Shown: piece by piece, positions 47,754-59,697 of the stretch
Numbering within the stretch: the first letter of the stretch is position 1
How the letters are laid out: each line of letters starts with the position of its first letter
Assembly: GCA_021464245.1 (NCBI GenBank)
Contig: JADCRB010000038.1
Span: forward strand, 4,454,924 to 4,518,923
Origin: Carallia brachiata
Lineage: Eukaryota > Streptophyta > Magnoliopsida > Malpighiales > Rhizophoraceae
Length of the DNA: 64,000 nt
Direction: 5' to 3'
Translations under genes and position numbers: made by a program
The notes under the pieces: generated by a model
Databases searched by the model: none
What the model was told of the DNA's origin: nothing
The model's input: only the letters and a program-made list of their open reading frames with translations

Positions 47754-48540
47754 CAATTTTTAGTTTATTAAATTAAAAAAAAATGCCTTTGATGGTCATG
47801 GTATATTATTGAGTGTACGTCATATGCCCAGGGACAAGGACATGATCTCAATAATAATTTTGTGTATATACATGAATTTTTGCTTTGATTTGCGTAATAT
47901 TTATTTGTGTGTAAATGTAACCTTTGATCAGTGCAAGTCAAGTATGTGATTATGTAAAAAAAAAAAAAAAATTGTGGAATTGTTCCACGAGAGAGGCCCA
48001 TGCAGCCTTTGGAGATTGAAATAAAATATCCTAAAGAAGCGCCTAGGACTTAGGCTGCGGAATGACAAGATGTTATTTCTTCGTCGCTTTACATAGGGCA
48101 TGTGCAAATAATTACTCAACTCATTATATAAAGTGACAAAAATTAGCATTTTGTGACATGCATGGTAGTTATTTACATTGACTTGCATGATAAATTTTTA
48201 TGTGTATACACATAGTTATATATGCATGGTAAATCTTTACATGCATGATTCTTAGCATGGAAGGTAAGAATATTTATATATGACATTTGTTTGTTTTGTC
48301 AATTTTAATTTGATTAAATATGCATGAGATATGCATAAGGCAAGTCAAGTGGAATCGTTCCACGAGAACAAACATAGCCATAGTTGGAATTTATAATTTC
48401 AATCCAAGAGACATAAGAAGATGCACCTTGAGCATAAAAGGAAAAAAAAATTTTCTTTTTTAATTCCTTACTAGCTATGTGTTAGAGATGGAGTTTTTGG
48501 AATTATAATTCCAAAAGACATCAAATTAAAATGTAGAAAG
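46712..48540. other. 5' internal region of the noncoding LTR element
   Basis: No coding similarity. Holds a TA microsatellite (47719-47749) and two short GTTCCACGAGA words at 47984 and 48357. Short frames here are not supported. Confidence 0.5.
47719..47749. repeat. TA microsatellite
   Basis: About fifteen TA units. Confidence 0.9.
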
Positions 48541-48548
48541 GTGACTCT

Positions 48549-48990
48549 TAGTGGAAAGAGTCATTACCATTGATGGGAAAAGACGTGACATTTCATGAGA
48601 AGAGATGTAACTCTTCAAAGGAAGAAACATGACTTTTCATAAGAAAAGACATGACTATTAGTGGGAAGGAACGCGACCCTTTATGGGAAGAGATGCAACC
48701 TTGCATGGAAAGACACATGACTTTTCAAGGAAAGAGATGCGACTCTTCATGAAAAGAAAGGGGAATCTTCAAAGAATTACTTTTCAAAAGAAGACATGAG
48801 ACTCTTTAAAGGAAGAGATGTGACTTTTCATAAGAAAAGACATGACCATTAGTCCAAAGGGATGCAAACCTTTATGGGAAGAGATGCGACCTTTCATATA
48901 AAGAGATGTGAGTCTTCATAGAAAGAGACGCAACCTTTCATGGAAAGAGACATAATCCTTTGTGGGGAAAAGACGTGTTCTTTCGAAAAG
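48549..48990. repeat. 22-bp minisatellite in the noncoding LTR element
   Basis: About twenty degenerate units of consensus close to AAGAGATGCGACTTTTCATG plus two bases (for example AAGAGATGCAACCTTGCATG, AAGAGATGCGACTCTTCATG, AAGAGACGCAACCTTTCATG). 22 is not a multiple of three and the units contain stops in rotating frames, so it is not a protein repeat. Confidence 0.85.
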
Positions 48991-49935
48991 AGTCATGACT
49001 TTTTATAAGTGACTATTCAAAGTCTTTTCACAAGTCAAATTATTTTTTTTCTTTTACAAATAAAAGAAAGTAGTAGATGACTTATAGACAACTATGCGGT
49101 AGCATAGACAAACAAATAGAAATATTGTGACGCTCGTGGATCGCGACCACTAGAGCAAATGCCTTTAATTTATTTAAAGTTAATGACCCTTTAGAGTGAA
49201 AGGGTGAGATGTTAACCGTTATAATAACGGTATCTCTTAGCGTGTAATTTGTGGTACCATAATAAATACAAAAGACTTTCGAAAAGTTAGTTGCGTATTA
49301 AAAGAAGGTTAATCCTTAACTAAAAGGGTTAACAATAACTTGATGAATGAAACATCAAATGAGGGATGAGTTCAAGTCCATAATTATTGATTACCCATGA
49401 TGGAACCTCGACTCAACGCTTGATACAACGTCAAGTCTTGAGTTCAATGAGTCAAAGTACATCATTAGCGTGATTTGAAGCATTATACTCATTTTTTCTT
49501 CATCCCGAAGCTTCATAATGCTTAGTACCCGTAGTTAATTGGGAGGTTGAGTTTTAAAAACTCTTAACAGGCTTGAAATGGTGCTTTATAGCGAGAGCCC
49601 TAGTCTGCCTATATGAATGTGGAATGTGTAGGCCGTTCCAATGAGTTTAAGGACTTGACTTTAAATATTCATGAAAAGGATATGGACACAATGGCCTTTA
49701 ATGTGTCAATTACTAAAAAGAGAAGTATAATGTTGTATAGTCAAATGTGTGGAATATTTCTACAGGATATCAATAAGAATAGTTGGTTCAAAGCTTGTCT
49801 ACCATACTATTCAGATATGTTGTAACGCATATTTCACTACGTAAGGTTCCATCTGTAAGACACCTTACTTATGCAGTTGACTTCCAAAATTACGAAGAAT
49901 CCGTTACATTTTCTTATTTGAAAATGGCGGGGGAT
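48991..49935. other. 3' internal region of the noncoding LTR element
   Basis: No coding similarity found. Contains a small inverted repeat TAACCGTTATAATAACGGTAT near 49214 and ends in the purine-rich tract before the 3' LTR. Confidence 0.5.
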
Positions 49936-50573
49936 TGTTGGGGAAATTTTCAAAATAGAAAAGTCGTGTCCCCTAATTAATTTGGTGGTTATGGATATGT
50001 GTCTATTGATGAAAGGACATGTTGAATAGTCGTGTCCACTAAACCCAAAAGACGCATATTTGGCCAAATAACTACCAAATTATTCTCCCTATAAATATGT
50101 GAATTGGCCATTCACATAGTTAATAGAGAAGATAGAATGTTGGGGAAATTTTCAAAATAGAAAAGTCGTGTCCCCTAGTTAATTTGGTGGTTATGGATAT
50201 GTGTCTATTGATGAAAGAACATGTTGAATAGTCGTGTCCACTAAACCCAAAAGACGCATATCTTGACCAAATAACTACCAAATTATTCTCCCTATAAGTA
50301 TGTGAATTAGCCATTCACATAGTTAATAGAGAAGATAGAAAAATCCATAAACTTGTGTGAGTAATTTTGGATATTACAATAACTTCTCGAGGGCTCAATT
50401 TCAGTATTGCAACCTGCAGTTGAGTGTGCTTCATTTTATCCTGTGAGGGAGTTCGCATTATACCTCTGTTGCACTTTAGTGAGGGCGAATTTTGCCTTAA
50501 GGAAAGTAGCGTTTGTTACACGACTTGAAGCAATTCTTTCATTTCCAATCTCACCCTCTTTTCTGTTCCAACA
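49936..50573 (+). repeat. 3' LTR of the noncoding LTR element
   Basis: 638 bp, TGTTGGGGAAATTTTC...TCTGTTCCAACA, followed by the target duplication TTATT (50574-50578). Lacks the extra block of about 92 bp present in the 5' LTR. Confidence 0.93.
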
Positions 50574-50578
50574 TTATT

Positions 50579-53210
50579 TTCGTTACACAATGAATTCATA
50601 AATTTAAAAAAGCTTTTCAAATGGTTGCAATCCAGAAATTCTTTTGGTAATTTGGCATCCGAAGAACAACTTTTTACCTTTTTTTAAACAATAAGCACTT
50701 CTTTAAAAAAAAAAAAAAACTAAGATGAAAAAATCTCTTGATGCTTTCTTTTTTTTTTTTTTTTTTTCTTTTCTTTTTCTTTTCTGTCGGGTTTTTTTTT
50801 TTTGACTTAAGAGTATATTCCTTCTTCCATCAAAATCTAAAACTTTCAAACCTATGGAACAATAACACATATCTTTCCAGTATCCGTTACCCATTTCCTT
50901 TATTTTTTTGTGCTGTATTCATTTGTAGTTTGCCCACTTCTTGAGAACTTTTTTTTTTTTTTTTGCCTTCTTTTATGGTAATAAACAATGGTCCAATTTG
51001 TCATTTTCTCCTCACATATGGATTATGAATGTGTGGGTATAGAATGTAGAGAGAGCTATGTGCCATCAAAATTTATAACTTAAGAATTTTATTTTACAAA
51101 ATGACAAGATAACCATCAATTAAGTACATTGTAAAGTCTATAAAGCTGAGATCATTATGACAAGGATCAAGTATCTAGAGTAAGTATGAGATCATTACTT
51201 TAAGAACAGTACCTTTTGGGGTATTTATAGATGGTTGGGCGGGCCCTTACTGGTAAGATAGGTGGTTGTACGGAAGGAAAATGAGCCATGCTTGGTTTGT
51301 CAAGTCCGGAGCCCTGGTGACGAACCTAGGGTCCGGGATTAAGCCCGGGGTCTTCATAGGTGAATTATGCTAATGAGATGGGCCTTGACTTTGTGGGCAT
51401 TGGACGTAGGTCTAGTCCTTATCAGAAGAAAACAAATTTCTACTAATAAAACTGAGACTTTGAAGTCTTTTTTTTTTCAACATTAGGTTTCCAAGAAAGA
51501 GGGGATATGATTCTTTTTTTTTTGTAAAGAGACTGCTGGTTTATTGCATTTTTTTGAAATATAATTAATGTGTTGTATTTTATTATGTTCTATGGTTGCA
51601 TGGTCTTTATAGCAACGATATAATAGTTAATATATGAATGTTATTTTAGTTATTATGAATAATTATTATGTAATCTTGTCATCAAAATTATGAAGCTTTG
51701 GAATAATATTTGTAATATTTTCAATTCTAATCCGACTCAATATATGAATTGTCTCACTTTCGTTAACCACAATGCACACTAATAATGTTAACTAATATCC
51801 AAAGTGGCCTAGATATGGCGCTGGAACATAGAGGATCTTGGCTTTATTTGAAATTATTGGTTGCTATTTCGTCTTTCTATGCTAAGAAAAGAGGATGTTA
51901 ATATAGAAATTTGGTGTAAACCTTAAAAAAAAAAAAAAGAATTTGGTAGAGTCAACAACTGTCCTTTCGATTTCTTCTTCAATCGAGTAAAAAGTAGGCA
52001 ATCTTTTATGTTGTGGTCGCTGATAACATTTGTTCCAAGAATAGTTTAACAACCAAATATGTTCAATGGAGTTAAAACAAGGTTGAATAATAACATAATT
52101 AAAATATTATTTTCATTAAATTATTATCAGTAACTTCTTATTTATAATTAAAAAAAAGTGATAGAGGTTATTTTCAACAAATTAATTATACGTTTAGCCA
52201 AAAGAAAAAAGGACTTAAATATAATTTTATACAAAATTTAGGAGTAAATTATTTATATAAATTTTAGAGCCTAAAATATACATATTTTCATTAACTTGGT
52301 GTTGGATATGCATTACTACTAATTTTTATTGGAGTTTCTACATTGCTACCTACTAAAGATGTTTGGTTCCGTGTATTCTAAGGGCATCACACTTTCTCCT
52401 GTCATCTTGATTGCACTCAAGAAGAGTTCTTTTTGTTGAGGCACAATGATAAGTAACTAAGTCAATTCGGTGTATTGATGTTGAATCATGTCTTTAAGTC
52501 TACCCCAAATCTCACCTCAGTCAAACAGGCTTAATGAACAAAATGAAAAGGTTAAAGAAGCCAACAAAAACATAAGTGAAGTTGAATAGTTCGTATTGTG
52601 TCAATTTTCAGAGCTAATAAATCAACACCAAAATAGAAAACTTTTCACCACTAAAAAGCGAAGGCAACAAGGAAATCACCGAGGAAGATGGGGTTTTGAC
52701 AATTACACAGCCAAATCCAAAAACTTCAAAGAAAACTATAATCCAGGAGATGCCTGATAGTATAAATAGTGCAACTACAGAGCTAAATTTATTGAAAAAG
52801 GAAACTATGGTCAAGAAAAAAAAAATAATTATGGGGCTTTCTAATTTGATTCACTTTTTTCTAATATAACTTTCTATAAAGGTCTCATCATTTAGAATAA
52901 GAGTCAACTGCGTTCAACAAATTGGTAGTTATGTTAAAAAACAAAGCAACTTTGATATACTTCTTTGCAACTGTCACAAGTACCAACCGAAGTTAAAGTG
53001 CAAAACAATTAGTATCATCAATAATGTATTTGTTTGTCCATTTATGTAATTAACTGGTTAAAAATATCAATCTGAAATTTTAGAATAATTTTGTATTAGC
53101 TTTTGAGTGTAGTCCCGCAATGGAATAGGAGTTTCACAAATTCTTTAAATACCAGATCATATTTGCTGGGCAGATGACAGGGCTGTCAGAAATGGAGCGG
53201 GAATGATTAA
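50579..53210. other. Gene-free stretch with homopolymers and one GC-rich island
   Basis: T-runs at 50749-50770, 50792-50803 and 50950-50965, and an A-run at 50705-50719. The segment 51220-51420 is GC-richer (GGGCGGGCCCTTACTGG, GTCCGGGATTAAGCCCGGGG) with GTATTTATAG just before it, which looks like part of a solo LTR or a promoter; no paired copy in the window. A plus-strand K/N-rich frame at 52600-52760 was not recognised. Confidence 0.4.
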
Positions 53211-53433
53211 TGTTCACATATATTCAATTACATAGAACAGCACACATATATATAATTACATTTGTCCTAGCCAAAGATAGTGAGAAGCGACAAACTAAGT
53301 CGAGCTATTCTATCAATATATCACAACAAACAAACTGATATATATCAGATTAGAATATAGGAAGCTATCAGAAAGGAGGGAAGGTGGTGAAACATATTTA
53401 TCAAGCAAACAACTTGAGCTTTATCCTTTAACA
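53211..53433 (-). repeat. 3' LTR of a copia (Ale-like) fragment
   Basis: On the minus strand, TGTTAAAGGATAAAGC... to TGTGAACA, 223 bp, immediately after an expanded G-run (13 Gs) that replaces the normal polypurine tract. Contains the TATATATATGTGTGC-type U3/R words usual in short copia LTRs. The 5' LTR is absent. Confidence 0.7.
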
Positions 53434-53990
53434 CCCCCCCCCCCCCGGGATCAAGACGATGGCCACGGAAGAAGATGAAGCTTGTCATGGAGAAAAACAA
53501 AGCGAGCTACAGGAAGCGATTTGGTGAAAACATCGGCAACCTAATCATCAGTAAAAAGAAACTGAATAGATAGTGAGCCAACAGCCATAAGCATGAAACA
53601 CAGGATTGGTCCTGAGATAAATTGCACTAAGATTATCACACCATAATACAATAGGCACTCAAGTTCCTTTAAGAAGGACTGAATCCAAACAATTTCCATA
53701 GTTGCATTGGCGAGAGCCTTGTACTCATTTTTAGTAAAAGAGCAAGTGATTGTTGGCTACTTTTTAGATATCCAAGAATAAGAGAGAGCCTTGTACTCAT
53801 TTTTAGTAAAAGAGCAAGTGACTCTGGGCTGCTTTTTACATGTCCAGGAAATAAAAGAGTTTCCTAAATAAATGTCATAGCCATTGGTGGACCAACGATC
53901 ATCGGGACACACAGCCCAGTCGCTAAGGAAGGTAGATTGAAACTGTGTTTTGGGCTGTCGAGAGATGCAACGCAGCATGCAGAGAGTTTT
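53434..53990 (-). pseudogene. Copia RNase H fragment
   Basis: Minus-strand pieces: FLSDWAVCPDDRWSTNGYDI, GNSFISWTCKKQPRVTCSFT, NEYKALSY (53757-53978), then ALANATMEIVWIQSFLKEL, and VADVFTKSLPVARFVFLHDK before the G-run. This is the C-terminal RNase H of a copia element of the Ale/Retrofit style. A 72-bp tandem duplication (53712-53783 and 53784-53855) repeats the KQPRVTCSFTKNEYKAL-coding stretch. Stops are present, and the rest of the element is missing. Confidence 0.8.
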
Positions 53991-55408
53991 TGATGTGCTG
54001 ATTTTTTATACCACTTACCTAGTAAACAAATATAATATGTCGTTTGCTTCATTTGTTGGAGTGAACAACCATGGGCAATCAATATTGTTAGGTTGTGCTC
54101 TATTGAACAATGAGAAGACCAAAACTTATAAGTGATTATTTGAGACTTGGATGAGTTACATGGGTGGTAAAAAAGCCTTAAGCCATATTTACAAATCAAT
54201 GTAGAAATATAGGTAATGCCATTCAATTAGTTTTTCCTGGTATTAGACATCAATGGTGTATATGGCATATTGTATGCAAAGTGCCGCTGAAATTTGGAAG
54301 GCATCTTGATTAAGAGGATTTCAAGGAAACATTTACAGATTATGTATTTGATTCATTGACTGTTGAGGAGTTCGACAGTCGATGGGGAACTATGGTATTA
54401 GATTATAACCTGCAGCCGAATGAATGGATTAGCACATTGTATGAGAGCAGGGATATATGGGTCCTAGCATTTGTGAAAGGGTATTTTTGGGTAGAAATGT
54501 CTTCAATACAGAGAAGTAAAAGTATGCATTCTTTTTTCGATGCACATGTGCATTCCCGTACCACGCTAAGAGAGTTTGTTGATCAATATGAGCCAGTGTT
54601 AGACAAAAAATACAAAACGAGGTACACGAGAATTTTGTTTCAGCAAATACGTGGATTCCATTTGTCACTAGGTGGGGCTGTGAGCATCAGCTACGCAGAG
54701 TGTATACAAACAATATATTTAAGGTTTGTGCAAAAATAGCTTACAAATATAATGTACTACAATATAAGGCCTTTGGAAGATGATGGTAAAAAGCGATTAT
54801 TTGAAGTGAGTGAGATGGTTGCAGAAGCAAGTGTGAAAGCAAAGAGGTAGAAATTTCTAACAGTTTCGTTATAGAAGATAAAGAGTTGAGCTACATTTAT
54901 AAACAGTTTGAGTTTGAGGGAATCCTTTGTTGCCATGCCTTGAAGGTTTCTGACAAGCAATGATGTCCTCATAATTCCCGAGAGGTATATAAAGACGCTT
55001 TTCGAAGGCACAAAATATTAAGTATGGGAGCAACAACAATTCAGTGGAGCTGCAAAGGATAAATGACTTGGAGAACATTTTTTATTCTTCTATAGACTTT
55101 GCCATAATGGACATGAAGTGGTTTGAATTCCTGTCGTCGATGATGAAAGAGCAGTATAAAAACCTAAAAGAAATGGTACTCACTCTAAAACTATAATAGG
55201 AGAGGAATCCGTGGCAGTTGAAAATGAACACAATGACCAGAGGGCTACTTCTAGTGTGGAAACATGTGTTAGATATGAGGACCGTACTGTATTCAAACGT
55301 GGAGGGAGACCGAAGTCCAAAAGGATTTTCCAAGCGATGGAGCCAAAGACTGGTATGAAGCAAGCTCAAAAGAAAAAGGCGAGAGTTTGCACTGTTGCCA
55401 CAGAGTAA
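53975..55408 (+). pseudogene. FAR1-RELATED / MULE-transposase-derived pseudogene
   Basis: Plus-strand pieces in FAR1-family order. MULE domain start: LIFYTTYLVNKYNMSFASFV and VNNHGQSILLGCALLNNEKT (53990-54135); the usual FDTTY has become FYTTY, losing the first acidic residue. Then a decayed QDKAM/HRWCLWH stretch, then TVEEFDSRWGTMVLDYNLQ, NEWISTLYESRDIWV and SSIQRSKSMHSFFDAHVHS (54356-54600). A SWIM-type zinc-finger stretch (CHALKV-like) near 54930 is broken. The tail has KRGGRPKSKRIF at 55298-55330, as in FAR1 proteins. FAR1/FHY3 proteins are transcription factors domesticated from Mutator-like transposases; this copy has many stops and lacks the N-terminal zinc finger. Confidence 0.82.
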
Positions 55409-56916
55409 GAGGTTGGTTTTTTCACAACGCAGCTTGTACAGCAAATAAGCTAAATATAAACTACTATCAATGTATGTGGTTTGATTTGTAAAATTTAATA
55501 TGGTTAGCCATGGAGTTAGGTAATTAGTCTATTGTAGAGCATAATTGCAACTTCAAGAGATATAATGACTAGTGCAAAATTCGATTCATTTGCAAGCTAA
55601 TGAAGGCCAACTTGCACAGGGTAGCACAAATGCTCATCTAGTAGGCCATGTAAGTCATACTAACCTTGTGTTTTAGGTTTGGTTAGACATATTGTGTTAA
55701 CATTTAAGTGATCGTAGTAGAAATTTAAAATGTTTGGCACGCCTGATTTTAAGAATTCTATCTGCATGCGTAAATTGGATTGACAACTTTGTAAAATGTA
55801 GTTTGAAGTATCTAGTTTTGTTGTTTGCAATATTGGGGTAAACCAATGTCAAGTATGTATTCAGTTCCTTTTATGAACTATTTCCCAACATTTGTGGAGA
55901 TGGCAACTGGTTGGAACTCTGTGCATGGTTATAATGTGTATAATACGAGTAAAGATGCATTGAAGAAGGTTAGTAGTGATTAATTCCTAAAACAATGTCA
56001 TGTTTTCCAAAGAAACGAGCTTAAAATTTTGTGTGTATGTGCAGGTCTATTTTGGGTCTAGGTTTTTATTCCACACAATGTAAAAAGGTAAAAAGTGTTG
56101 AGTCTAAGATAGTAAGGGGCAAAGAGAGGCAAGGGGGCAAGAAGAGGCATTAATTTTTGATTTCTAACAATGTAAAAGCTTGAAAGAGCACATTGTGACA
56201 TAGGTTGAAAACTAATAAATGAATGTTCAATATCAAGTAGTTGAAAATATGAAAGAATATTGCATGCCAATATTTTTTACTGTAATACATTACTAGAGGA
56301 ATTACTTCGGAATAGGTGAATGTAATATTAGTTATATTCAATTTAATTGCAAAAAAGTTTCCCAGTGCAAAGTTACGCAGTTCAGTTTTGTTCCACAAGT
56401 GAAGTCTGTCGTTGCAAGAATGATGCCTACAAATGCTAAAATGATTTACCAATGAACGGTTAATTTTCCAATTTGTTCCGCCATGGTTTTCGAGGTGACA
56501 AGCTTGGTGTTAACTAAAAACGTACATTATGTTGCCACAACAAACTAATGAATTTTACACCACAATGAATGCTTGATCCCCGACCCCAAATAAATTGCAA
56601 GTAGGCCTCACCAATGCCGAAAATACAAGGTGTCGTTGAGCGACGTGCTCAACCAAAGTGTCAATTGATGAGGTTTGATAATGCAGCTACAAAATAGTTA
56701 ATTGCCTTGGTTGCAAATATAAGATCAGCAATTTCAAAGTGAAGACGTACATTTCCAACAATAGGGATTGTCCATATTATGATATTCATTACACATACTG
56801 TCTCCAATATTGTAATTATAGAAGCCGAACATTTCTTCAAGTTAGGGCCTATAAGGCTATCACCAGTATATGACCATCAAAATGAGGAAAAAACAGCACA
56901 GTTATTATTGGTGTTG
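55409..56916. other. Gene-free stretch
   Basis: No supported gene or repeat boundary. Contains the left flank of the LTR element that starts at 56922. Confidence 0.45.
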
Positions 56917-56921
56917 GTAAT

Positions 56922-57770
56922 TGTAAACACATGAAAAAAAAAAAAAAGAGGAGGCAATCTAGAAGGTCAGCTTCTAGAAAAAGAAAAAATTCAAAGTTAG
57001 GCACCGGCGAGAAGAAAAAAAAAAAAAAAAGGGTCAGCAAAAGGTTGGTGGCACAGTACCACACAGTGCCACCCAAAAAGCCTATAAATAGGCAGAACCA
57101 ATGGCCATTTGCCAAGAGAGAAAAAAAGACAAAAAAAAAACAAAGGACGGGATAGTAACAATTGCAAATTGGAATTGCAAATCCAATTTGCAATTGTCCC
57201 AAAGAGAAAATATTCTCTTCCATACGTTTTATATTTTGGGCATATACACTTTAGACGCCAGTAAGTGCGATCTTCTAAAGTAAAGGCCTACAATATTTAT
57301 CATACACATTTTCAAAAATATTTTGGGTATACACTCTCCAGTCACCTCAAATCAGAATCTGAGAGAGAAAATATCCAAAATATCAAAATACTGCAAATCC
57401 GACTGGGATTAAGCCTCATACGGCCCTCAGCAAAATCCAGGCAGTTCATCCGAGAACAAGTCCCTTCGACCCTCGGTGAAATTAAGCCAGATCGGCTCAG
57501 ATCCGGTCTCTGCGGTTCTTAACCGTAGTCAAAACGTCCAAATCAGATCCATTTTCAGTCTACCCAGTTCAAGAAAAAGCTGTGGAAATTATTTCTGTCA
57601 AGATCAAGCTCGTGCAGCCCTTGACGGAGTCAAAAACAGGAGCATTAATCGGAGGATCTACTCAGAGATCGACCCCACATAAATTTCTTTTTATTTTACA
57701 ATTTTTTTTATTGTAATTTGTTTATGTATTTTGAGTCGAACTGTTACAGGCTCGAAATTTACCCTTCACA
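56922..57770 (+). repeat. 5' LTR of the gag + WUS-like element
   Basis: 849 bp, TGTAAACACATG... to ACCCTTCACA, near-identical to 62150-62997. Preceded by target duplication GTAAT (56917-56921). Contains CCTATAAATAGGC at about 57079, a good TATA box for the element's own transcript, followed by a leader region. Confidence 0.95.
57079..57091 (+). promoter_or_regulatory. TATA box of the element's LTR promoter
   Basis: CCTATAAATAGGC in the 5' LTR (and at the same place in the 3' LTR near 62307). The palindromic sequence fits a plant TATA box. Confidence 0.6.
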
Positions 57771-57800
57771 AATTTTTGCACGCTCGGTGGGACCTCTCCG
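57771..57800 (+). other. Probable primer-binding region
   Basis: Directly after the LTR: AATTTTTGCACGCTCGGTGG. It resembles the TGGCGCC...GGTGGGG primer sites of Tat elements (tRNA-Lys-like), but the expected TGG start is altered, so the assignment is tentative. Confidence 0.4.
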
Positions 57801-57867
57801 CCTCCCATCTTTTGCTCCTCTACAAAAAAATTAGCAGGAATCCAACATCAACGTTGTCACAATCACG

Positions 57868-59263
57868 ATGACAAGCGCAACGAACACTGAAGACAGGATT
57901 GCAGAATTGGAAAGCAGAATTTTCCAACTGCTCAAAACTGTGGAAGAAAAAGATCAACAGATCGCTGCCCTCAAAGGAAAAGCTCCAATCCAAGTTGATC
58001 TCCAGACCCACGAGGCGACGACAATATCCACCTGGTTTCACTCCAGAAGCGACACAGCCGATGTCTTCAATGCTGAAAAACAACCAGGTAGTTCTACACA
58101 GCTGCCACCCTCAATTCTGTAGCTTCGCTATCTGTTCAACAATTGCAGGAAATGATAGCCAATACGATCCGACTGCAACAAGCTACATCTTTCCAAGGAT
58201 CACAGATGTACGTCAAACCGTACACCAGACGGATCGAAAGTCTCAACATGCCTCTGGGCTACCAGCCGCCCAAATTTCAACAATTCGACGGACGAGGCGA
58301 TCCCAAACAGCACATCGCCCACTTCGTTGAAACCTGCAACAATGCAGGGACTTACGGAGATCTCTTGGTGAAGCAGTTTGTTCGTTCACTCAGGGAGAAC
58401 GCTTTCACGTGGTTCATAAACCTTGAACCAGAATCAATCGACAGTTGGGAACAGCTACAACGAGAGTTTCTCAACAGATTTTTCAGCACTCGGAGAACGG
58501 TGAGCATGATGGAGCTTACTAGTGCCAAACAAAGGAAAGGAGAGCCCGTTGTCGAATACATCAACAGATGGCGTGCTCTCAATCTAGACTGCAAAGATCA
58601 TCTTACGGAGACTTCTGCTGTGGAAATGTGCATCCAAGGGATGCACTGGGAGCTATTATACATCCTACAGGGCATCAAACCTCGAACTTTTGAGGAATTA
58701 GCAACTCGCGCACATGACATGGAAATAAGCATCAAGACCTCTGGAGGCACGATTCCCATCCAACTGGGCCAACATGGGGGCAAGAAGTGATGACCATTGA
58801 TGCTTCACCGATAAAAGTTGGAGCTAAAGCAAAAATGAGTCCTCCAGCGCTGGCAAATCAACCGAAACAACAAGAAAAGGGAAGGACGACCTTGCGAGAG
58901 TTGGAACAGAAGAAGTATCCATTCCCCGACTCCGACGTTCCAGACATTCTCGATCAACTTTTAGAAGCTAAGTTGATCAAACTCCCGGAATGTAAGCAAC
59001 CCAATCACAAGAATCGGGTCAATGATCCGAAATTCTGCAGGTATCACCGCACAATCAACCATCCAACCGAGAAGTGCTTCGTCTTAAAGGAGCTGATCTT
59101 GAAGCTCATAGACCAAAATAAAATCAATTTGGACCAGGGAGACATAGTCTCAGTCAACCAGACTGCCGTCCCTTCAAATCCGTCAGAAGAAAGTCAACAT
59201 GAAATTACGCTTGCATGCTGTCAACGCATCCCGACCTGGTTTGATCAAACGGTAAACTTCTAA
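57868..59263 (+). pseudogene. Tat-type gag, broken by two frame changes
   Basis: Starts MTSATNTEDRIAELESR (57868) with a coiled-coil N-terminus (LLKTVEEKDQQIAAL), shifts frame before about 58100, then NTIRLQQATSFQGSQMYVKP and GYQPPKFQQFDGRGDPKQHI, FVRSLRENAFTWFINLEPES, REFLNRFFSTRRTVSMMELT and CIQGMHWELLYILQGIKPRT (58143-58790). After a second frame change at about 58787 it ends with TTLRELEQKKYPFPDSDVPD and the knuckle-like CRYHRTINHPTEKC, stop at 59261. Gag forms the virus-like particle that packages the RNA. About 460 codons in total, the normal length for this lineage; only two small breaks make it look recently inactivated, or affected by assembly indels. Confidence 0.85.
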
Positions 59264-59269
59264 AATTTA

Positions 59270-59402
59270 CTGTGTAAAAAAAAAACAAAAAAAGGCAAAA
59301 AAAAAGAGAAATAAAAAAAGGAAATAAAAAGAAAAACAAAAAAAGCAAAAAAAAAAAGTGCAAAAAAAAAAGCACGAAAAAAAAAGCCAAAAAAAAAAAA
59401 TG
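59270..59402. repeat. A-rich tract after gag
   Basis: Roughly 130 bp that is mostly A on the plus strand, broken by single G or C bases (AAAAAAGGCAAAAAAAAAGAG), starting about 10 bp after the gag stop. Confidence 0.85.
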
Positions 59403-59697
59403 TCTGAAACTTATGTGCAAGTTTGGGAACCCTTCCTCAAAATCCAAATCTAGATTCGGGGGCAAATTTCAAATCCCGACTCAAAACCCAACAAAATTCA
59501 AAGCCAAACATAAATTCGGCTAAACCTGGGCTCAAAGCCCAAATCCAAATTCTAAGTCAAAGTTCAAATCCAGATTCAAGGGTAAAACTTATACCTGAAC
59601 AAAGTCCAGCTCAGCAACTCAACAGCTCAACAAGGAGCTCAGCAGCTCAACAGCTCAGCAGATCCGCAGCTTCTCAGCTGAACAGATCCACAACAAA
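59403..59697. other. Noncoding DNA with short irregular repeats
   Basis: Repeats of CAAA-type words (AAATCCAAATTC, CAAAGCCCAAATCC) and a CAGCTCAACAGCTCAG repeat at 59605-59680. The open frame here has a low-complexity composition (Q/S/N) and is probably not a gene. Confidence 0.5.

Larger units (their letters stand above)
45982..50573 (+). mobile_element. Complete non-autonomous LTR retrotransposon with TSD TTATT
   Basis: Bounded by TTATT at 45977-45981 and 50574-50578, with LTRs of 730 and 638 bp and a PPT-like AAAATGGCGGGGGAT just before the 3' LTR. The 3.2-kb internal region has no gag or pol and no frame with family similarity, so the element depends on proteins from elsewhere. No TGG-starting tRNA primer site follows the 5' LTR; instead there is a segment complementary to the LTR (see findings). 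Hand comparison of the matching parts of the two LTRs gives roughly 1-2 % difference, so the insertion is fairly young. Confidence 0.92.

Noticed and set aside
48549..48990. CRISPR-like regular repeats
   Set aside because: Direct 22-bp units with no unique spacers, in a plant retroelement; a minisatellite.
45955..50314. Repeated short frames HDYSTCPFINRHISITTKLIRGHD
   Set aside because: Minus-strand translations of the LTR tandem unit; non-coding terminal repeat DNA.
51010..51430. Possible solo LTR with a TATTTATAG box
   Set aside because: No second copy, no clear TG...CA ends and no target duplication could be found.
56931..57223. Frames inside the LTR on both strands
   Set aside because: Low-complexity K/R- or F-rich translations of A- and T-runs, repeated in both LTRs; no protein evidence.
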